DNA from: Sphingobacteriaceae bacterium
Lineage (GTDB): Bacteria > Bacteroidota > Bacteroidia > B-17B0 > Aurantibacillaceae
Assembly: GCA_016705695.1 (NCBI GenBank)
Contig: JADJLA010000003.1
Coordinates: forward strand, 310,001-374,000
Direction: 5' to 3'
DNA: 64,000 nt
Both the position numbers and the translations under genes were made by a program. Below, piece by piece: positions 18,058 to 27,609 of the stretch. The notes below the pieces were generated by a model. That model did no database searches and was not told the DNA's origin. It saw only the letters and a list, made by a program, of their open reading frames with translations. The stretch's first letter is position 1. Each line of letters begins with the position of its first letter.

Positions 18058-19262
18058 GAGAGTTTTGAGAATTCTTCCCAAAATTTTGGGAATGATTTAC
18101 TTACAACTTCTTTATTTTCGATGATCATGTCAGGATAAAGAAACTTCAATGGAGCAAAACTCATGGCCATGCGATGATCGCCGTAAGTGTTCACTAAAAT
18201 ATCAGTGTCCTTACTAATGGTATCATATCCTTTTATATGAAGTGAAGTAGGAGTGATCTCCACAAGCGCACCAAATTTTTGCAATTCATTTTTTAAGGCA
18301 ATAATTCGGTCGGTTTCTTTTAGTTTTAAGGTCTTTAAACCTGTAAGATCAGCAGTAATTCTAAGTCCAACACAAGTTGCAGCAAGTGTTTGGGCTATAT
18401 CCGGACAATCTGTAAAATCAAAAGTAAAATGATCTACTTTTTTAGTTGTTTTGGAAATAATAACATGATCGGTCTCAAATTCAGAATTTATTCCAAGCAT
18501 TTTGTATAGCTCAACGATCTTTGAATCGGCTTGTACGCTATTTTTAGATAAACCGGCTAATTCTATTTTTTCAAGATCGCCAAGAGCTAGAGCGCTATAA
18601 AAATAGCTTGCGGCACTCCAATCACTTTCGTTATAAATACTCGTTTTATCATTTTTGTATGATCCCGACTTTATTTCTATTGTATCATCTTTCCAATTAC
18701 TATTCTTTCCAAACAAGTGCATGAGCTCCATGGTCATTTTTATGTACGACGGTGAAACTACTTCTCCATTTAATTCTATTCGCTTTGTGCTTTTAAGGAG
18801 TGGACTTACTAGCAGTAGTGCCGAAATAAATTGTGAGCTCACATCGGCCTTCATGGTGATCTCAGGAGCAATGAGTTCTTTTCCGGTTATTTTTATTGGC
18901 GGAAAACCTGTTCTTTCGAGGTAAGTAATTTCAGCGCCAATAGTAATTAAGGCATCTACCAATTCCTTAATGGGTCGCTCTTTCATGCGGTCACTTCCTG
19001 TAAGTGTAAAGGTTTTATTTTTTAAGCACGAAAGATAGGCACATAAAAAGCGCATATTAGTTCCGGCATCACCAATGTTTATTTCAGTTTTTCCTAAACG
19101 AATATCATGAAGCGCTTTGATCAGTAGTTTTGTATCGTCACTATCCGACATATTTTCAATATCGAAATTTAGATCAGCAATGGCTTTTATCATTAGTAAA
19201 CGATTGCTAATGCTTTTTGAGCCGGGCAATTTAATTATAGGTATGTATTTTTTAAGCGCCAA
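18054..19262 (-). CDS. aroA: 3-phosphoshikimate 1-carboxyvinyltransferase (EPSP synthase)
   Basis: A 402-residue enzyme that joins shikimate-3-phosphate and phosphoenolpyruvate in the sixth step of the shikimate pathway. The N-terminal substrate motif KLPGSKSISNRLLMIKAIA, the GDAGTNMRFL loop, DRMKERPIKELVDAL, the ESDWSAASYFY segment, ETDRI and the C-terminal YGDHRMAMSFA are all present. It is a little shorter than many bacterial homologues. The start overlaps the aroB end by 11 bases and its stop overlaps the next start as ATGA, so the four genes are read as one operon with translational coupling. Confidence 0.95.
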   Translation of the reverse strand: MALKKYIPIIKLPGSKSISNRLLMIKAIADLNFDIENMSDSDDTKLLIKALHDIRLGKTEINIGDAGTNMRFLCAYLSCLKNKTFTLTGSDRMKERPIKELVDALITIGAEITYLERTGFPPIKITGKELIAPEITMKADVSSQFISALLLVSPLLKSTKRIELNGEVVSPSYIKMTMELMHLFGKNSNWKDDTIEIKSGSYKNDKTSIYNESDWSAASYFYSALALGDLEKIELAGLSKNSVQADSKIVELYKMLGINSEFETDHVIISKTTKKVDHFTFDFTDCPDIAQTLAATCVGLRITADLTGLKTLKLKETDRIIALKNELQKFGALVEITPTSLHIKGYDTISKDTDILVNTYGDHRMAMSFAPLKFLYPDMIIENKEVVSKSFPKFWEEFSKLS

Positions 19263-20301
19263 TGATCTGATGATACGTTTTAAATGCTTTTTGAATTTGA
19301 GAAACGTTTACTTCTACATCGTATTTACAGGATCCAATTTTATTGATCAAACTCATACGGATCTTATTATTCTTGTTCTTCTTATCGTGGAGCATTAACT
19401 CCATTATTTTCTGCTCTTCCTCTTGGGAAAATTCTAAAACCTGGTAATTTGGTTTTATAAGATCAACAATAGTTTGAAGCTCATTAGTTTTGATCATTTT
19501 CTTATCAAAAGCAATTAAACTTTCAATGAACATACCAATGGCAATAGCTTCACCATGTAATAATTCATCTTTTGTTCCTAAAAAGTAACTTTCAATGGCA
19601 TGGCCAATGGTATGACCAAAATTCAATATTTTCCGAACGCTTTTATCGTTAGGATCTTTTTTTACAATGGCCATTTTAAGCGCCACACTTCTTTTGATCA
19701 ATGTATCTAAGAGTGTTTTATTGTCTTGCATAGCTTTCACCAATTTAGCATCGGCAATAAGCCCCATCTTTATTATTTCGGCAACACCGTTAGCTAATTG
19801 GCGTTGTGGAAGTGTATTTAAAAATAAGGTATTTATAAATACCGCTTTTGGTTGGGTAATAGTTCCTAATTGATTTTTCAACGAATTAAGATCAACGCCG
19901 CATTTTCCGCCAACACTTGCATCAGCCATGGCGAGTAGGCTGGTAGGAATATGAATAAAATCTATTCCCCTTTTATAAACACTGGCAACAAATCCGCCGA
20001 TGTCTGTAATAACACCGCCGCCAACATTTACCAATAAAGCATTCTTATCTACTTGCGCCTCGCTCAGTGTTTCCCAAAGTTCTTTGCAGGCATCAAGCGT
20101 TTTAATTGCTTCGCCGGCATCGATCTCTAATATATCCGCTTTTTGAATGAGAGCGCAATTTTTTGCAAGAATTGGATAACATTCATTAATTGTGTTTGAG
20201 TCTGCTAATACGATCAGTCGTGAATACTTTCCTTTTTTTAAGAAGGAATTTAATTTTGAAAATGTATTGGTGTCAAATATGATAGTGCTGTTTTTTGTCA
20301 T
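19252..20301 (-). CDS. aroB: 3-dehydroquinate synthase
   Basis: A 349-residue NAD-dependent enzyme that converts DAHP to 3-dehydroquinate, the second step of the shikimate pathway. The nucleotide-binding segment VGGGVITDIGGFVAS and the following KRGIDFIHIPTSLLAMADAS and VGGKCGVDLNSLKNQLG are diagnostic, as are the metal-ligand regions around NFGHTIGHAIES and LLHGEAIAIGM. It starts one base after the pabA/trpG-like gene and overlaps aroA. Grouping with aroA and a glutamine amidotransferase gives a chorismate-to-folate or tryptophan supply operon. Confidence 0.95.
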   Translation of the reverse strand: MTKNSTIIFDTNTFSKLNSFLKKGKYSRLIVLADSNTINECYPILAKNCALIQKADILEIDAGEAIKTLDACKELWETLSEAQVDKNALLVNVGGGVITDIGGFVASVYKRGIDFIHIPTSLLAMADASVGGKCGVDLNSLKNQLGTITQPKAVFINTLFLNTLPQRQLANGVAEIIKMGLIADAKLVKAMQDNKTLLDTLIKRSVALKMAIVKKDPNDKSVRKILNFGHTIGHAIESYFLGTKDELLHGEAIAIGMFIESLIAFDKKMIKTNELQTIVDLIKPNYQVLEFSQEEEQKIMELMLHDKKNKNNKIRMSLINKIGSCKYDVEVNVSQIQKAFKTYHQIIGA

Positions 20302-20302
20302 T

Positions 20303-20869
20303 TTAATTTTTTAGCCAGTTTAATAAGATCTGATCACCACATTCGCTTAAAATGGATTCCGGATGAAATTGTATCCCTTTTACATTATATGTTTTGTGCC
20401 TTATGGCCATTATTTCGTTGTTATCATCCACCGCAGTAATTTCGAGTTCCTCTGAAAGATGTTTGTTGTCAATTACCCACGAATGGTAACGTCCAACTTC
20501 AAATTGCTTTGGGCAATCTGCAAAAATAGGATCTGATTTTATTATTTGAATTGGTGTTTTAATTCCATGCATTACGGTTTCAAGATTCTTTAAGCTCGAA
20601 TTAAAAACTTCGCCAATAGCTTGTAATCCTAAACATACACCAAGTATTGGTTTGTTTTTGTAATAGGTTTTAATTACTTGGTTAGTTATGCCTGCATCTT
20701 TTGGTAAACCGGGTCCCGGAGAAATAACCACCTTATCGTAATCTTCAATTTCAGAAAGACTTATGTTATCATTTTTTAGTACGGTGATATTAGCTGAAAC
20801 ATTCTTCTCTAGAATATGAACCAGGTTATAAGTGAAGCTATCGTAGTTATCTATAACAAGAACTTTCAT
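20303..20869 (-). CDS. pabA: Glutamine amidotransferase, aminodeoxychorismate/anthranilate synthase component II
   Basis: A 188-residue class I glutamine amidotransferase that would supply ammonia to a chorismate-using partner. The start VIDNYDSFTYNLVHIL, the PGPGLPKDAG loop, the nucleophile motif GVCLGLQAIGE and the C-terminal GIQFHPESILSE give the full Cys-His-Glu triad. Sequence alone does not decide between PabA (folate) and TrpG (tryptophan), and these are often one shared subunit; the absence of other trp genes here mildly favours PabA. It is the first gene of the operon with aroB and aroA. The synthase partner is not in the window. Confidence 0.88.
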   Translation of the reverse strand: MKVLVIDNYDSFTYNLVHILEKNVSANITVLKNDNISLSEIEDYDKVVISPGPGLPKDAGITNQVIKTYYKNKPILGVCLGLQAIGEVFNSSLKNLETVMHGIKTPIQIIKSDPIFADCPKQFEVGRYHSWVIDNKHLSEELEITAVDDNNEIMAIRHKTYNVKGIQFHPESILSECGDQILLNWLKN

Positions 20870-20951
20870 GAGCTATAAAGATAATTTTATTATGCTTACC
20901 ATTAAAAAAATGTTTTAATTTGGGCCTAATTAAGTATCTTTAAACCATAAA

Positions 20952-21806
20952 ATGGCATTAGATCTAAAAACCTTAAGAGTAAGAAGTATAACGGCATCCG
21001 TTTTTGTGATCGTTCTGTTGAGCTGTATATATTTTAGCTATTTTACATTTCTTGGGCTCTTCTTTTTTGTTTCTATTTGGGCTTTGTACGAATTTTATTC
21101 GTTGGCAGAAAAGATGGGAGCTAAACCATTTGCCACCATTGGTATGATATCGGGTATACTCACGTTCATGTCAATTTACTCGCTTCAATTAACTCAAACA
21201 AGTTTTGATGTAAAATTGATGCGATTTGCTATTTATCTTGTCCCATTTATTATCGCACTTAAATTTTTATTTAGCAAACATGAACAACCATTTCATGATA
21301 TGGCATTTACTATTGCCGGTGTGTTTTATTGCGTTATTCCATTTTCTTTGTTGATCAAAATTCCCGTAGTAGAAACAGGAACTGTAAATGAGTTAGCTAC
21401 TAGTTATGATAACTTTAAAATATTGGGCATTATTTTTCTTATTTGGGCTAACGATACCTTTGCTTACTTAGGTGGAAGTTTGATAGGCAAAAACAAGTTG
21501 TTCGAACGCGTATCTCCCGGAAAAACTTGGGAAGGAACTATTATTGGAGTGCTGCTTTGTGTAGCGGTTGGGTTTGTGTTAAATATGAATGAAACATTTT
21601 CAAGTAAGTGGGTTTGGCCATTGATTGCTTTGTTTGTTGGTGTTTTTGCAACTATAGGTGATCTGATAGAAAGTCAAATGAAACGTAAAGCAGGTGTTAA
21701 GGATAGTGGCACACTTATGCCGGGTCATGGCGGAGTTTTAGATCGCTTCGACAGTTTATTGTTTGTGAGTCCGTTTGTTTTTGTGATTCTTAAGTTGGTT
21801 CAATAA
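20952..21806 (+). CDS. cdsA: Phosphatidate cytidylyltransferase
   Basis: A 284-residue integral membrane enzyme that makes CDP-diacylglycerol from phosphatidic acid and CTP, the branch point of phospholipid synthesis. Several membrane segments are evident, for example SVFVIVLLSCIYFSYFTFLG. The C-terminal family signature is complete: ERVSPGKTWEGTIIGV followed by KRKAGVKDSGTLMPGHGG and VLDRFDSL. It is transcribed away from the pabA operon and converges on the small gene at 21812, with only five bases between the stop codons and no visible terminator. Confidence 0.93.
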   Translation: MALDLKTLRVRSITASVFVIVLLSCIYFSYFTFLGLFFFVSIWALYEFYSLAEKMGAKPFATIGMISGILTFMSIYSLQLTQTSFDVKLMRFAIYLVPFIIALKFLFSKHEQPFHDMAFTIAGVFYCVIPFSLLIKIPVVETGTVNELATSYDNFKILGIIFLIWANDTFAYLGGSLIGKNKLFERVSPGKTWEGTIIGVLLCVAVGFVLNMNETFSSKWVWPLIALFVGVFATIGDLIESQMKRKAGVKDSGTLMPGHGGVLDRFDSLLFVSPFVFVILKLVQ

Positions 21807-21811
21807 GTTCG

Positions 21812-22102
21812 CTAGATCACAATTGCATGAACGCGTTGTATTGGAATTACAACTCCGTGTTTTAAAATGATACGTTTATCGGTTACTCCCCACACGGTTG
21901 TTTCAACAACTTTTAATCCTAGCTCGTCCTCAAAAAATATTCTTGTCTTTGTTCGTTCTAAATTTCCAAGTGTTAAAGCTCGCTTTAAATTGTTCTCTCT
22001 ATCCTGTATCTTTTCTGGGTCCGTTAAAACTTCTGTTTGAGGAAATCTTAATTCGCCGATTTTCTCCTTTTCAATAGATTCAAATTTTGTTGTAGCCGTC
22101 AT
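21812..22102 (-). CDS. Small conserved-looking hypothetical protein
   Basis: A 96-residue soluble protein with no signal peptide. The N-terminal half is charged and helical (KIQDRENNLKRALTLGN). The second half looks like beta strands (TRIFFEDELGLKVVETTVWG, KRIILKHGVVIPIQRVHAI), a pattern seen in small PH-like or SH3-like folds that set a default value at membranes. I do not recognise the family. It lies 55 bases downstream of the unknown membrane gene at 22158 on the same strand and may be co-transcribed with it and tilS. Confidence 0.6.
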   Translation of the reverse strand: MTATTKFESIEKEKIGELRFPQTEVLTDPEKIQDRENNLKRALTLGNLERTKTRIFFEDELGLKVVETTVWGVTDKRIILKHGVVIPIQRVHAIVI

Positions 22103-22157
22103 GTTAAATGTGGTTAGTGTATATGATTAAACGAAAGAAAAGGACTTGGGTTACGTT

Positions 22158-22712
22158 TTATCTGGCATTGTTAATAATAACAAGCTGCCCTTTAATGTTG
22201 GTGTAAAACTCTGATAATCTGTGAGTTCCGATGCGATACATGAAACCGCTATTGTCGGTAAGTTCAATAAAGTCTTCGCCGCTGGTATAGAATTTAATGA
22301 TTCCTTTGTTATGTAAATTATACACAGCGCGTCTAAAAATATTGCGTTTATACCTGCTTCTTCTAATGTGGGTGATATTGTTTAGGTCGATCTTTACTTT
22401 ACGAGTGGTCCAAAAACCGTCAATTAAAATATAACCTTTATACACTTTTGTGTGAATATGTAAAATATAGGTTAAGCCTGCAGAGAACATCAAAATAAAA
22501 ATTCCGCTTAAAAAAAATATCAAACCCGATTGACTTGTGTTATCAATTGGATACGAACCAATACTCACAAACGAAACTTGTACAGGTTTTGGGTTCTCGC
22601 TCCAGTAGTATCCTAAAAAGCAAAACAAAGCCAATATCGATCGCGTTAAAATGCTTAAGCGATTGTGGCCCATGTATTGTTTTTCTTCAAATATGATCTC
22701 GCGATTACTCAA
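22158..22712 (-). CDS. Hypothetical membrane protein with a PH-like C-terminal region
   Basis: A 184-residue protein with two likely membrane helices: about residues 20-40 (LSILTRSILALFCFLGYY) and 62-85 (GLIFFLSGIFILMFSAGLTY). The remaining 95 residues are beta-rich and basic (GYILIDGFWTTRKVKIDLNN, ITHIRRSRYKR), like the bacterial PH domains that follow paired helices in membrane proteins; this is inference. The start overlaps the end of tilS by eight bases, so it is translated from the same transcript. Function unknown. Confidence 0.65.
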   Translation of the reverse strand: MSNREIIFEEKQYMGHNRLSILTRSILALFCFLGYYWSENPKPVQVSFVSIGSYPIDNTSQSGLIFFLSGIFILMFSAGLTYILHIHTKVYKGYILIDGFWTTRKVKIDLNNITHIRRSRYKRNIFRRAVYNLHNKGIIKFYTSGEDFIELTDNSGFMYRIGTHRLSEFYTNIKGQLVIINNAR

Positions 22713-24024
22713 CTAGTTCAATTCTTAAAATTGCATTTGTGTTCTCTGATATTTTGTAACGATCATCCAAGCGGTGATTCACTACCCAAATAATTTCTTT
22801 ATCACCATTTTCTAATATGGCAACTTTATTTTTATCGAAGGCATTTAATTTCAGATCAACAAACAGATCGCTCAATTTTTTAAAACCGGTCATTCCAAGA
22901 GGTTTAAATTTGTCTCCGTTTTGCCAACCTCTTACTGTAAGAGGATATTTTAGCTTTGAATGATCAACGTAGGCAATAGCCTTGTTGTTCTCTTTCACAA
23001 ACTCCGTTGTTGGTTTTATTTTTAAGTGAATAGGTGAGAGGATCTCTTGTGTTTCTTTTTCAATTACAATTGGCTCTATGGATCGATCTAAATGTGCGTT
23101 GATCACCAATTCAGTTCTGTCTTTTATAAGTTCAAAGTTGTCAGAATAAAATAATTTCCCCGGAATTCCATCAAGGCTCTCGTAAATATCTGTGATCACA
23201 TCAGGATGAAAGTTATATTCCTTTAGGATCTCGAACAAAAAAAGTTCAGGAGTTTTATTTTCTTTTATTTTCTCAATATGTATTTTAATTCCTGAATCAG
23301 TTTTGCTTATAGCCTTTTCCTTCTCTTTGGCAAAGTGATAAGTAATAATAGTGTTGTATTGTTGAAGCAATCCCAGTTCTTTTGAAATGGTCCTTTCAAA
23401 CGACGGATTAAGTTCTTTTAATTTGGGAATGATATTCAAACGAAGATCATTACGTAAATAACTATCTTCTAAATTACTTTTATCAGTTTTGTAAGAAATA
23501 GAATTTTCTTTGGCGTAAGCAAGGATCTCTTCTTTGGTGAATGGGAGCAAAGGTCTTACGATCTTTTTTCGTTTCTCTGAAATTCCTTTTAATCCTGCGA
23601 TACCGGATCCTCTAACTAAATTAATTAAGAATGTTTCTACGTTGTCGCTTAAATGATGCGCGGTTAAAAGATATGTAAGCAACTGCTCTTTCATTAATTC
23701 GTTAAAAAAAGCATAACGCAATTCGCGTGCTGCCATTTGAATTGATAATTTATTCGAATCAACATAAGTTAACGTATCAAACGAACGCTTATAAAGTGTG
23801 AGTTTATTTTTACTGCAATAGTCTTCTACAAATTGTTCATCAGAATCCGATTCATCTCCTCTTAACTTAAAATTGCAATGCGCTACTGAAAATTTGTGAC
23901 CGGCTTTTAGTAAAAGATCGCACATAACCATGGAGTCAACACCACCGCTTACGGCCACCAAAAGAGCATCATTTTTTTTAAAAAGATCTTTATGTTCTAT
24001 GTGTGATGCAAATGCCTTTAGCAT
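22705..24024 (-). CDS. tilS: tRNA(Ile)-lysidine synthase
   Basis: A 439-residue enzyme that attaches lysine to C34 of the CAU-anticodon tRNA-Ile, so that it reads AUA as isoleucine. The N-type ATP pyrophosphatase loop VAVSGGVDSMVMCDLLLKAG is at residues about 22-42, with the usual LTAHHLSDNVETFLINLVRG and GLKGI segments. The C-terminal TilS domain is recognisable (TVRGWQNGDKFKPLGMTGFK, KLSDLFVDLKL). The length is normal. It is transcribed divergently from the gene at 24181. Confidence 0.94.
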   Translation of the reverse strand: MLKAFASHIEHKDLFKKNDALLVAVSGGVDSMVMCDLLLKAGHKFSVAHCNFKLRGDESDSDEQFVEDYCSKNKLTLYKRSFDTLTYVDSNKLSIQMAARELRYAFFNELMKEQLLTYLLTAHHLSDNVETFLINLVRGSGIAGLKGISEKRKKIVRPLLPFTKEEILAYAKENSISYKTDKSNLEDSYLRNDLRLNIIPKLKELNPSFERTISKELGLLQQYNTIITYHFAKEKEKAISKTDSGIKIHIEKIKENKTPELFLFEILKEYNFHPDVITDIYESLDGIPGKLFYSDNFELIKDRTELVINAHLDRSIEPIVIEKETQEILSPIHLKIKPTTEFVKENNKAIAYVDHSKLKYPLTVRGWQNGDKFKPLGMTGFKKLSDLFVDLKLNAFDKNKVAILENGDKEIIWVVNHRLDDRYKISENTNAILRIELVE

Positions 24025-24153
24025 ACTCTAAATTTAAGGAATATACTTCGTAAATTCTCCGGTATAGGTTAAAAAAAGTCGCTGGAAGGCCCTATTTTAT
24101 TGAGTTTAGATAAAATCCATAGTCCGAAGTATGTATTTTTGTATAATGATTCG

Positions 24154-24161
24154 TAAATTTG
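24154..24161 (+). promoter_or_regulatory. -7 promoter box before the 24181-26612 gene pair
   Basis: TAAATTTG matches TAnnTTTG exactly, 19 bases upstream of the ATG. A TTG lies only 12 bases further upstream, shorter than the normal spacing. Confidence 0.4.
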
Positions 24162-24180
24162 ACCTTTAAAAACTTATAAA

Positions 24181-25095
24181 ATGAAAAGATTACTTACAAT
24201 TTTGATCAGTGTTCTTGTTATTTCAGATCTGGGTGCCCAAGACGTGAACTATAAAACACTTAATGATGAGCCAAAAAACATCACTAATTTTTCATGTAAT
24301 TTGGATTTGTGTCATTTTGATGGAGGATTTAACCAAATTGACGGTTGGAGTTTTAATTTAGGCGCATGGGGTCATGGCATGTTAAAACAGCGCTTGGGTG
24401 TTGACTACACTTTTAGATACGGATGGTTAACTTTTGGAAAGCTGTCAGACAAAACAATTAAACCAAGCCTTAATATACAGGCAGGTGGTTTTTTAATATT
24501 TAGCCAAAATATAAAACAAAGTCAAAATAAGATCGTACTAAAAACTGAGGATCTTGGTTATGTTGGAGGGGGAAAAACGGCAACAAAAGTTACTTATATT
24601 ATGGTTCCATCGAGCAAATGGAAATACAGAGCGTTAAGAGCTGGTGTTTATATGAAAAGGGGTGTGTATAGAATTGATGACCCAACTGGTCCTGATGCAA
24701 TTGGCAATTTTTATATGCTTGGGGCTTACGGTGGAATATGTTTTGGAAAAGGAGTAAAACTTTCGATACAAACTGATAAATATGGTGTAAAAGGTTTTGC
24801 AACGCACACGCGAATTTGTTTAGATGCTTTGATAACACCAATACATAATGCACCCGCCGGTGTAACTAAAGTTATTCCAATTGGTGGACGTATATTGATA
24901 CAAACATTACCTTCTGTAACAAGAAAGGAAGGAAAGAAAAAATATAATCGTCGGATGGTTATTGAAGGCGAAGCGGGTTATAGATTAGCAGACGGATTGT
25001 ATGTAGCGTGCACAATTGCAATTCCTATTACGCGTAATTTGGCTATTTTAGGTAAACCTCAAGAAGATACAAATACAAAACGTACTGCCGAATAA
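24181..25095 (+). CDS. Secreted/outer-membrane-type hypothetical protein paired with an OmpA-family protein
   Basis: A 304-residue protein with a signal peptide at residues 1-20 (LLTILISVLVISDLGAQ). The mature part is rich in alternating aromatic and glycine residues (FNLGAWGHGMLKQRLGVDYT, YMLGAYGGICFGKGVKLSI), which suggests an outer-membrane beta-barrel. I do not recognise a family. It precedes by 11 bases an OmpA-domain protein on the same transcript, as PorP-type barrels precede OmpA proteins elsewhere in this window. By analogy it could be a barrel tethered to peptidoglycan by its neighbour. Confidence 0.7.
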   Translation: MKRLLTILISVLVISDLGAQDVNYKTLNDEPKNITNFSCNLDLCHFDGGFNQIDGWSFNLGAWGHGMLKQRLGVDYTFRYGWLTFGKLSDKTIKPSLNIQAGGFLIFSQNIKQSQNKIVLKTEDLGYVGGGKTATKVTYIMVPSSKWKYRALRAGVYMKRGVYRIDDPTGPDAIGNFYMLGAYGGICFGKGVKLSIQTDKYGVKGFATHTRICLDALITPIHNAPAGVTKVIPIGGRILIQTLPSVTRKEGKKKYNRRMVIEGEAGYRLADGLYVACTIAIPITRNLAILGKPQEDTNTKRTAE

Positions 25096-25106
25096 AAGAT
25101 TTAGTT

Positions 25107-26612
25107 ATGAAGATAAAATTACTTGTGCTTGCATTGGCTACAACAAAACTTTTTTCACAAACGGGATACGAACTGGAGAGTTTAGGGCCAAATGTAAACA
25201 GTAAATATTATGAACTGGCCCCTTATATAACTCCTGATGGAAAGAAACTATTTGTTGTTAGGGGTGATCATCCGGAAAACACAAAGTCACCCGATTATCC
25301 TAATCAAGATGTTTGGTACTCTAAAAGATTGAGTGACGGTAGTTGGGATAAAGCACAACACTTAGGCTTTCCATTTAATACATCGCGTTATAGCAGTATT
25401 ATAGGCCAGTCGTCGGACGGAAACGTAAGGTATATAAAAGGTTATTACAGCAAGGGGGAGTACATTAAGTCAGGATTTTCGGTTAGTTATTTGAAAACTG
25501 AGGGATGGACCGACCCTAAGGGATTTGATGTTCCTAAATATGCGAAGATGGAAAAGAGCCAAACAGTTTCTAATAGTATTTCAGCATCCAACAATATTTT
25601 ATTGATGGCTTTTGGAGAAGATGAAAAGAACGATGACCATGATATTTACGTATCTATTTTAAAAGATGGAGATTGGAGTAGGCCTTTAAAGTTGGGGCCA
25701 AAGATTAGTAGTCAATATAGTGACGGTACCCCTTTTCTTGCCTCTGATAATGTTACTTTGTATTTCAATAGCAATCGACCGGGAGGATACGGAAGTTCGG
25801 ATATATATATGAGTAAGCGTTTGGATGACACATGGCAAAATTGGACAGATCCGGTGAATCTTGGCCCGCAAATAAACACTAATGCTTGGGATGCATATTT
25901 CACCATACCTGCATCAGGCGATTATTTTTATATGATAAAAGATGGTGATGTGGTAAAAATTAAAGCAAAAGAAGAGCAAAAACCAAATCCTGTTGTTTTG
26001 GTAAGAGGAAATGTTTTGAATGCTAAAACAAAAGACCCTATTGGTACGTCTATAAGTTATTTTGATCTTGCTACCGGAAATGAATTAGGAATAGCAACAT
26101 CCAATCCAAAAACTGGAGAGTACACCATCATTCTCCCATACGGAAAGAATTATTCATTCAAAGCAACGCAATCGGGTTTTTATTCTGTTACTGAGAATAT
26201 GGATCTGTCAAGCGTGTCGAGCTATAAGGAGATAACAAAAAACTTGTTGCTTTCGCCAATTGAAACCGGACAAGTGATACGCATCAACAATATCTTTTTT
26301 GAAACAGCAAAGTCAATACTAAAATCAGAATCCTTTTTTGAATTGGATAATTTGGTGAAATTGTTGAATGATAATCCGATAATGGAAATATTTATTGCGG
26401 GGCACACCGATAATATTGGCAATGATGAGTACAATAATAAATTAAGTAAAGAAAGAGCTGCTGCAGTTGTTGCATATCTTACATCAAAAGGCATAGTGGC
26501 CACGCGTTTAACCAGCGATGGTTTTGGAAAAAGCAAACCATTGGCCGATAATTCAACTGATGAAGGAAAAAGTTTGAACCGACGCGTAGAATTTACCATT
26601 ATAAAAAAGTAA
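25107..26612 (+). CDS. OmpA-family protein with PD40 propeller and CRD
   Basis: A 501-residue envelope protein. A signal peptide (1-18, LALATTKLFSQ) is followed by a WD40-like PD40 propeller at about 20-290 (YELAPYITPDGKKLFVVR, YFNSNRPGGYGSSDIYMSKR), a carboxypeptidase regulatory-like domain at about 299-385 (RGNVLNAKTKDPIGTSISYF) and an OmpA domain at about 392-501 (NNIFFETAKSILKSES, IAGHTDNIGNDEYNNKLSKE, NRRVEFTI). The architecture matches the PorE-like protein at 10811 without its TPR part. The OmpA domain should bind peptidoglycan. A terminator follows at 26640. Confidence 0.9.
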   Translation: MKIKLLVLALATTKLFSQTGYELESLGPNVNSKYYELAPYITPDGKKLFVVRGDHPENTKSPDYPNQDVWYSKRLSDGSWDKAQHLGFPFNTSRYSSIIGQSSDGNVRYIKGYYSKGEYIKSGFSVSYLKTEGWTDPKGFDVPKYAKMEKSQTVSNSISASNNILLMAFGEDEKNDDHDIYVSILKDGDWSRPLKLGPKISSQYSDGTPFLASDNVTLYFNSNRPGGYGSSDIYMSKRLDDTWQNWTDPVNLGPQINTNAWDAYFTIPASGDYFYMIKDGDVVKIKAKEEQKPNPVVLVRGNVLNAKTKDPIGTSISYFDLATGNELGIATSNPKTGEYTIILPYGKNYSFKATQSGFYSVTENMDLSSVSSYKEITKNLLLSPIETGQVIRINNIFFETAKSILKSESFFELDNLVKLLNDNPIMEIFIAGHTDNIGNDEYNNKLSKERAAAVVAYLTSKGIVATRLTSDGFGKSKPLADNSTDEGKSLNRRVEFTIIKK

Positions 26613-26639
26613 GATCAATTATAAACTCTTATATGATAA

Positions 26640-26664
26640 AGAGCCCGGTGTTAATCGGGCTCTT
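26640..26664. terminator. Terminator between convergent genes
   Basis: The perfect stem AGAGCCCG/CGGGCTCT with an eight-base loop sits between the OmpA gene and hemF and could serve both strands. Confidence 0.75.
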
Positions 26665-26691
26665 CTATTGTAATGTGAATTTTGGAAATAG

Positions 26692-27609
26692 TTAAGCCCA
26701 GTTAATTTCCTTTTTAAGGAGAGAGAGTGTCCTTTCTTCTTCCGATCCTACTTCATTTTTATGATCATATTCCCATGAAGCGAATTTTGGTAAGCTCATT
26801 AAAATGGATTCCACTCTTCCGTTTGATTCTAATCCAAACTTTGTTCCCTTGTCGTAAACGAGGTTAAATTCAACATAACGCCCTCTTCGTAAAAGTTGCC
26901 ATTGTTTATGTTTTTCGGTAAAAGTTTTATCTTTATTTCGGCTGATCAATTCGGTGTAAATTCCTGCAAAGCTACTTCCTACATCTTTCCAAAATGCAAG
27001 ATTCTTTTCAAAACTCATTTCTGCGTTTTCATTCAATCGATCAAAAAATATTCCGCCAATACCACGCGTTTCTTTTCTGTGGGTGATGAAAAAATAATCA
27101 TCTGCCCATTTTTTAAATTGAGCATAATAAGTTGAGTGATGTTTATCGCAAACTTTTTTTAGTTCAGAATGAAAGAATTTAGCATCTGTTTCATTTATGT
27201 AATGTGGCGTTAGATCGATCCCGCCGCCCAGCCATTTTGTTCCATTGTCCATTTCGAAATAACGTACATTCATATGAATGATAGGCACCATTGGACTTAC
27301 CGGATGTATCACAATGGAAACACCGGTAGCATAAAATTTTGGCTTTTCTGTTTTTTCTTTTGCAATGGTATGCTCACTCTCTTTAAATAAAAAATCAGGA
27401 GCGTCGCCATGAACAGCGCTATACATTACGCCGCCTTTTTCGATCACAGCACCATTTTGAATTACCCGCGAAATACCGCCGCCGCCTTCTGCTCTTGTCC
27501 AATTTTCGCTAGAGAATTTAGCTTTGCCGTCGGCCTTTTCTAAGGCATCGCAAATGGTTGATTGAAGTTGTTTGAGCCAGAAGGAGATGTTTTCTTTGCT
27601 TATTTCCAT
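26692..27609 (-). CDS. hemF: Oxygen-dependent coproporphyrinogen III oxidase
   Basis: A 305-residue cytosolic haem-synthesis enzyme that decarboxylates coproporphyrinogen III to protoporphyrinogen IX using O2. Recognised by WTRAEGGGGISRVIQNGAVI, VMYSAVHGDAPDF, GVSIVIHPVSPMVPIIHMNV and the C-terminal RRGRYVEFNLVYDKGTKFGL with SLPKFASWEY. Its presence implies an oxygen-using organism. The start overlaps the end of the LysM gene by ten bases, making it the third gene of the guaA transcript. Confidence 0.96.
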   Translation of the reverse strand: MEISKENISFWLKQLQSTICDALEKADGKAKFSSENWTRAEGGGGISRVIQNGAVIEKGGVMYSAVHGDAPDFLFKESEHTIAKEKTEKPKFYATGVSIVIHPVSPMVPIIHMNVRYFEMDNGTKWLGGGIDLTPHYINETDAKFFHSELKKVCDKHHSTYYAQFKKWADDYFFITHRKETRGIGGIFFDRLNENAEMSFEKNLAFWKDVGSSFAGIYTELISRNKDKTFTEKHKQWQLLRRGRYVEFNLVYDKGTKFGLESNGRVESILMSLPKFASWEYDHKNEVGSEEERTLSLLKKEINWA

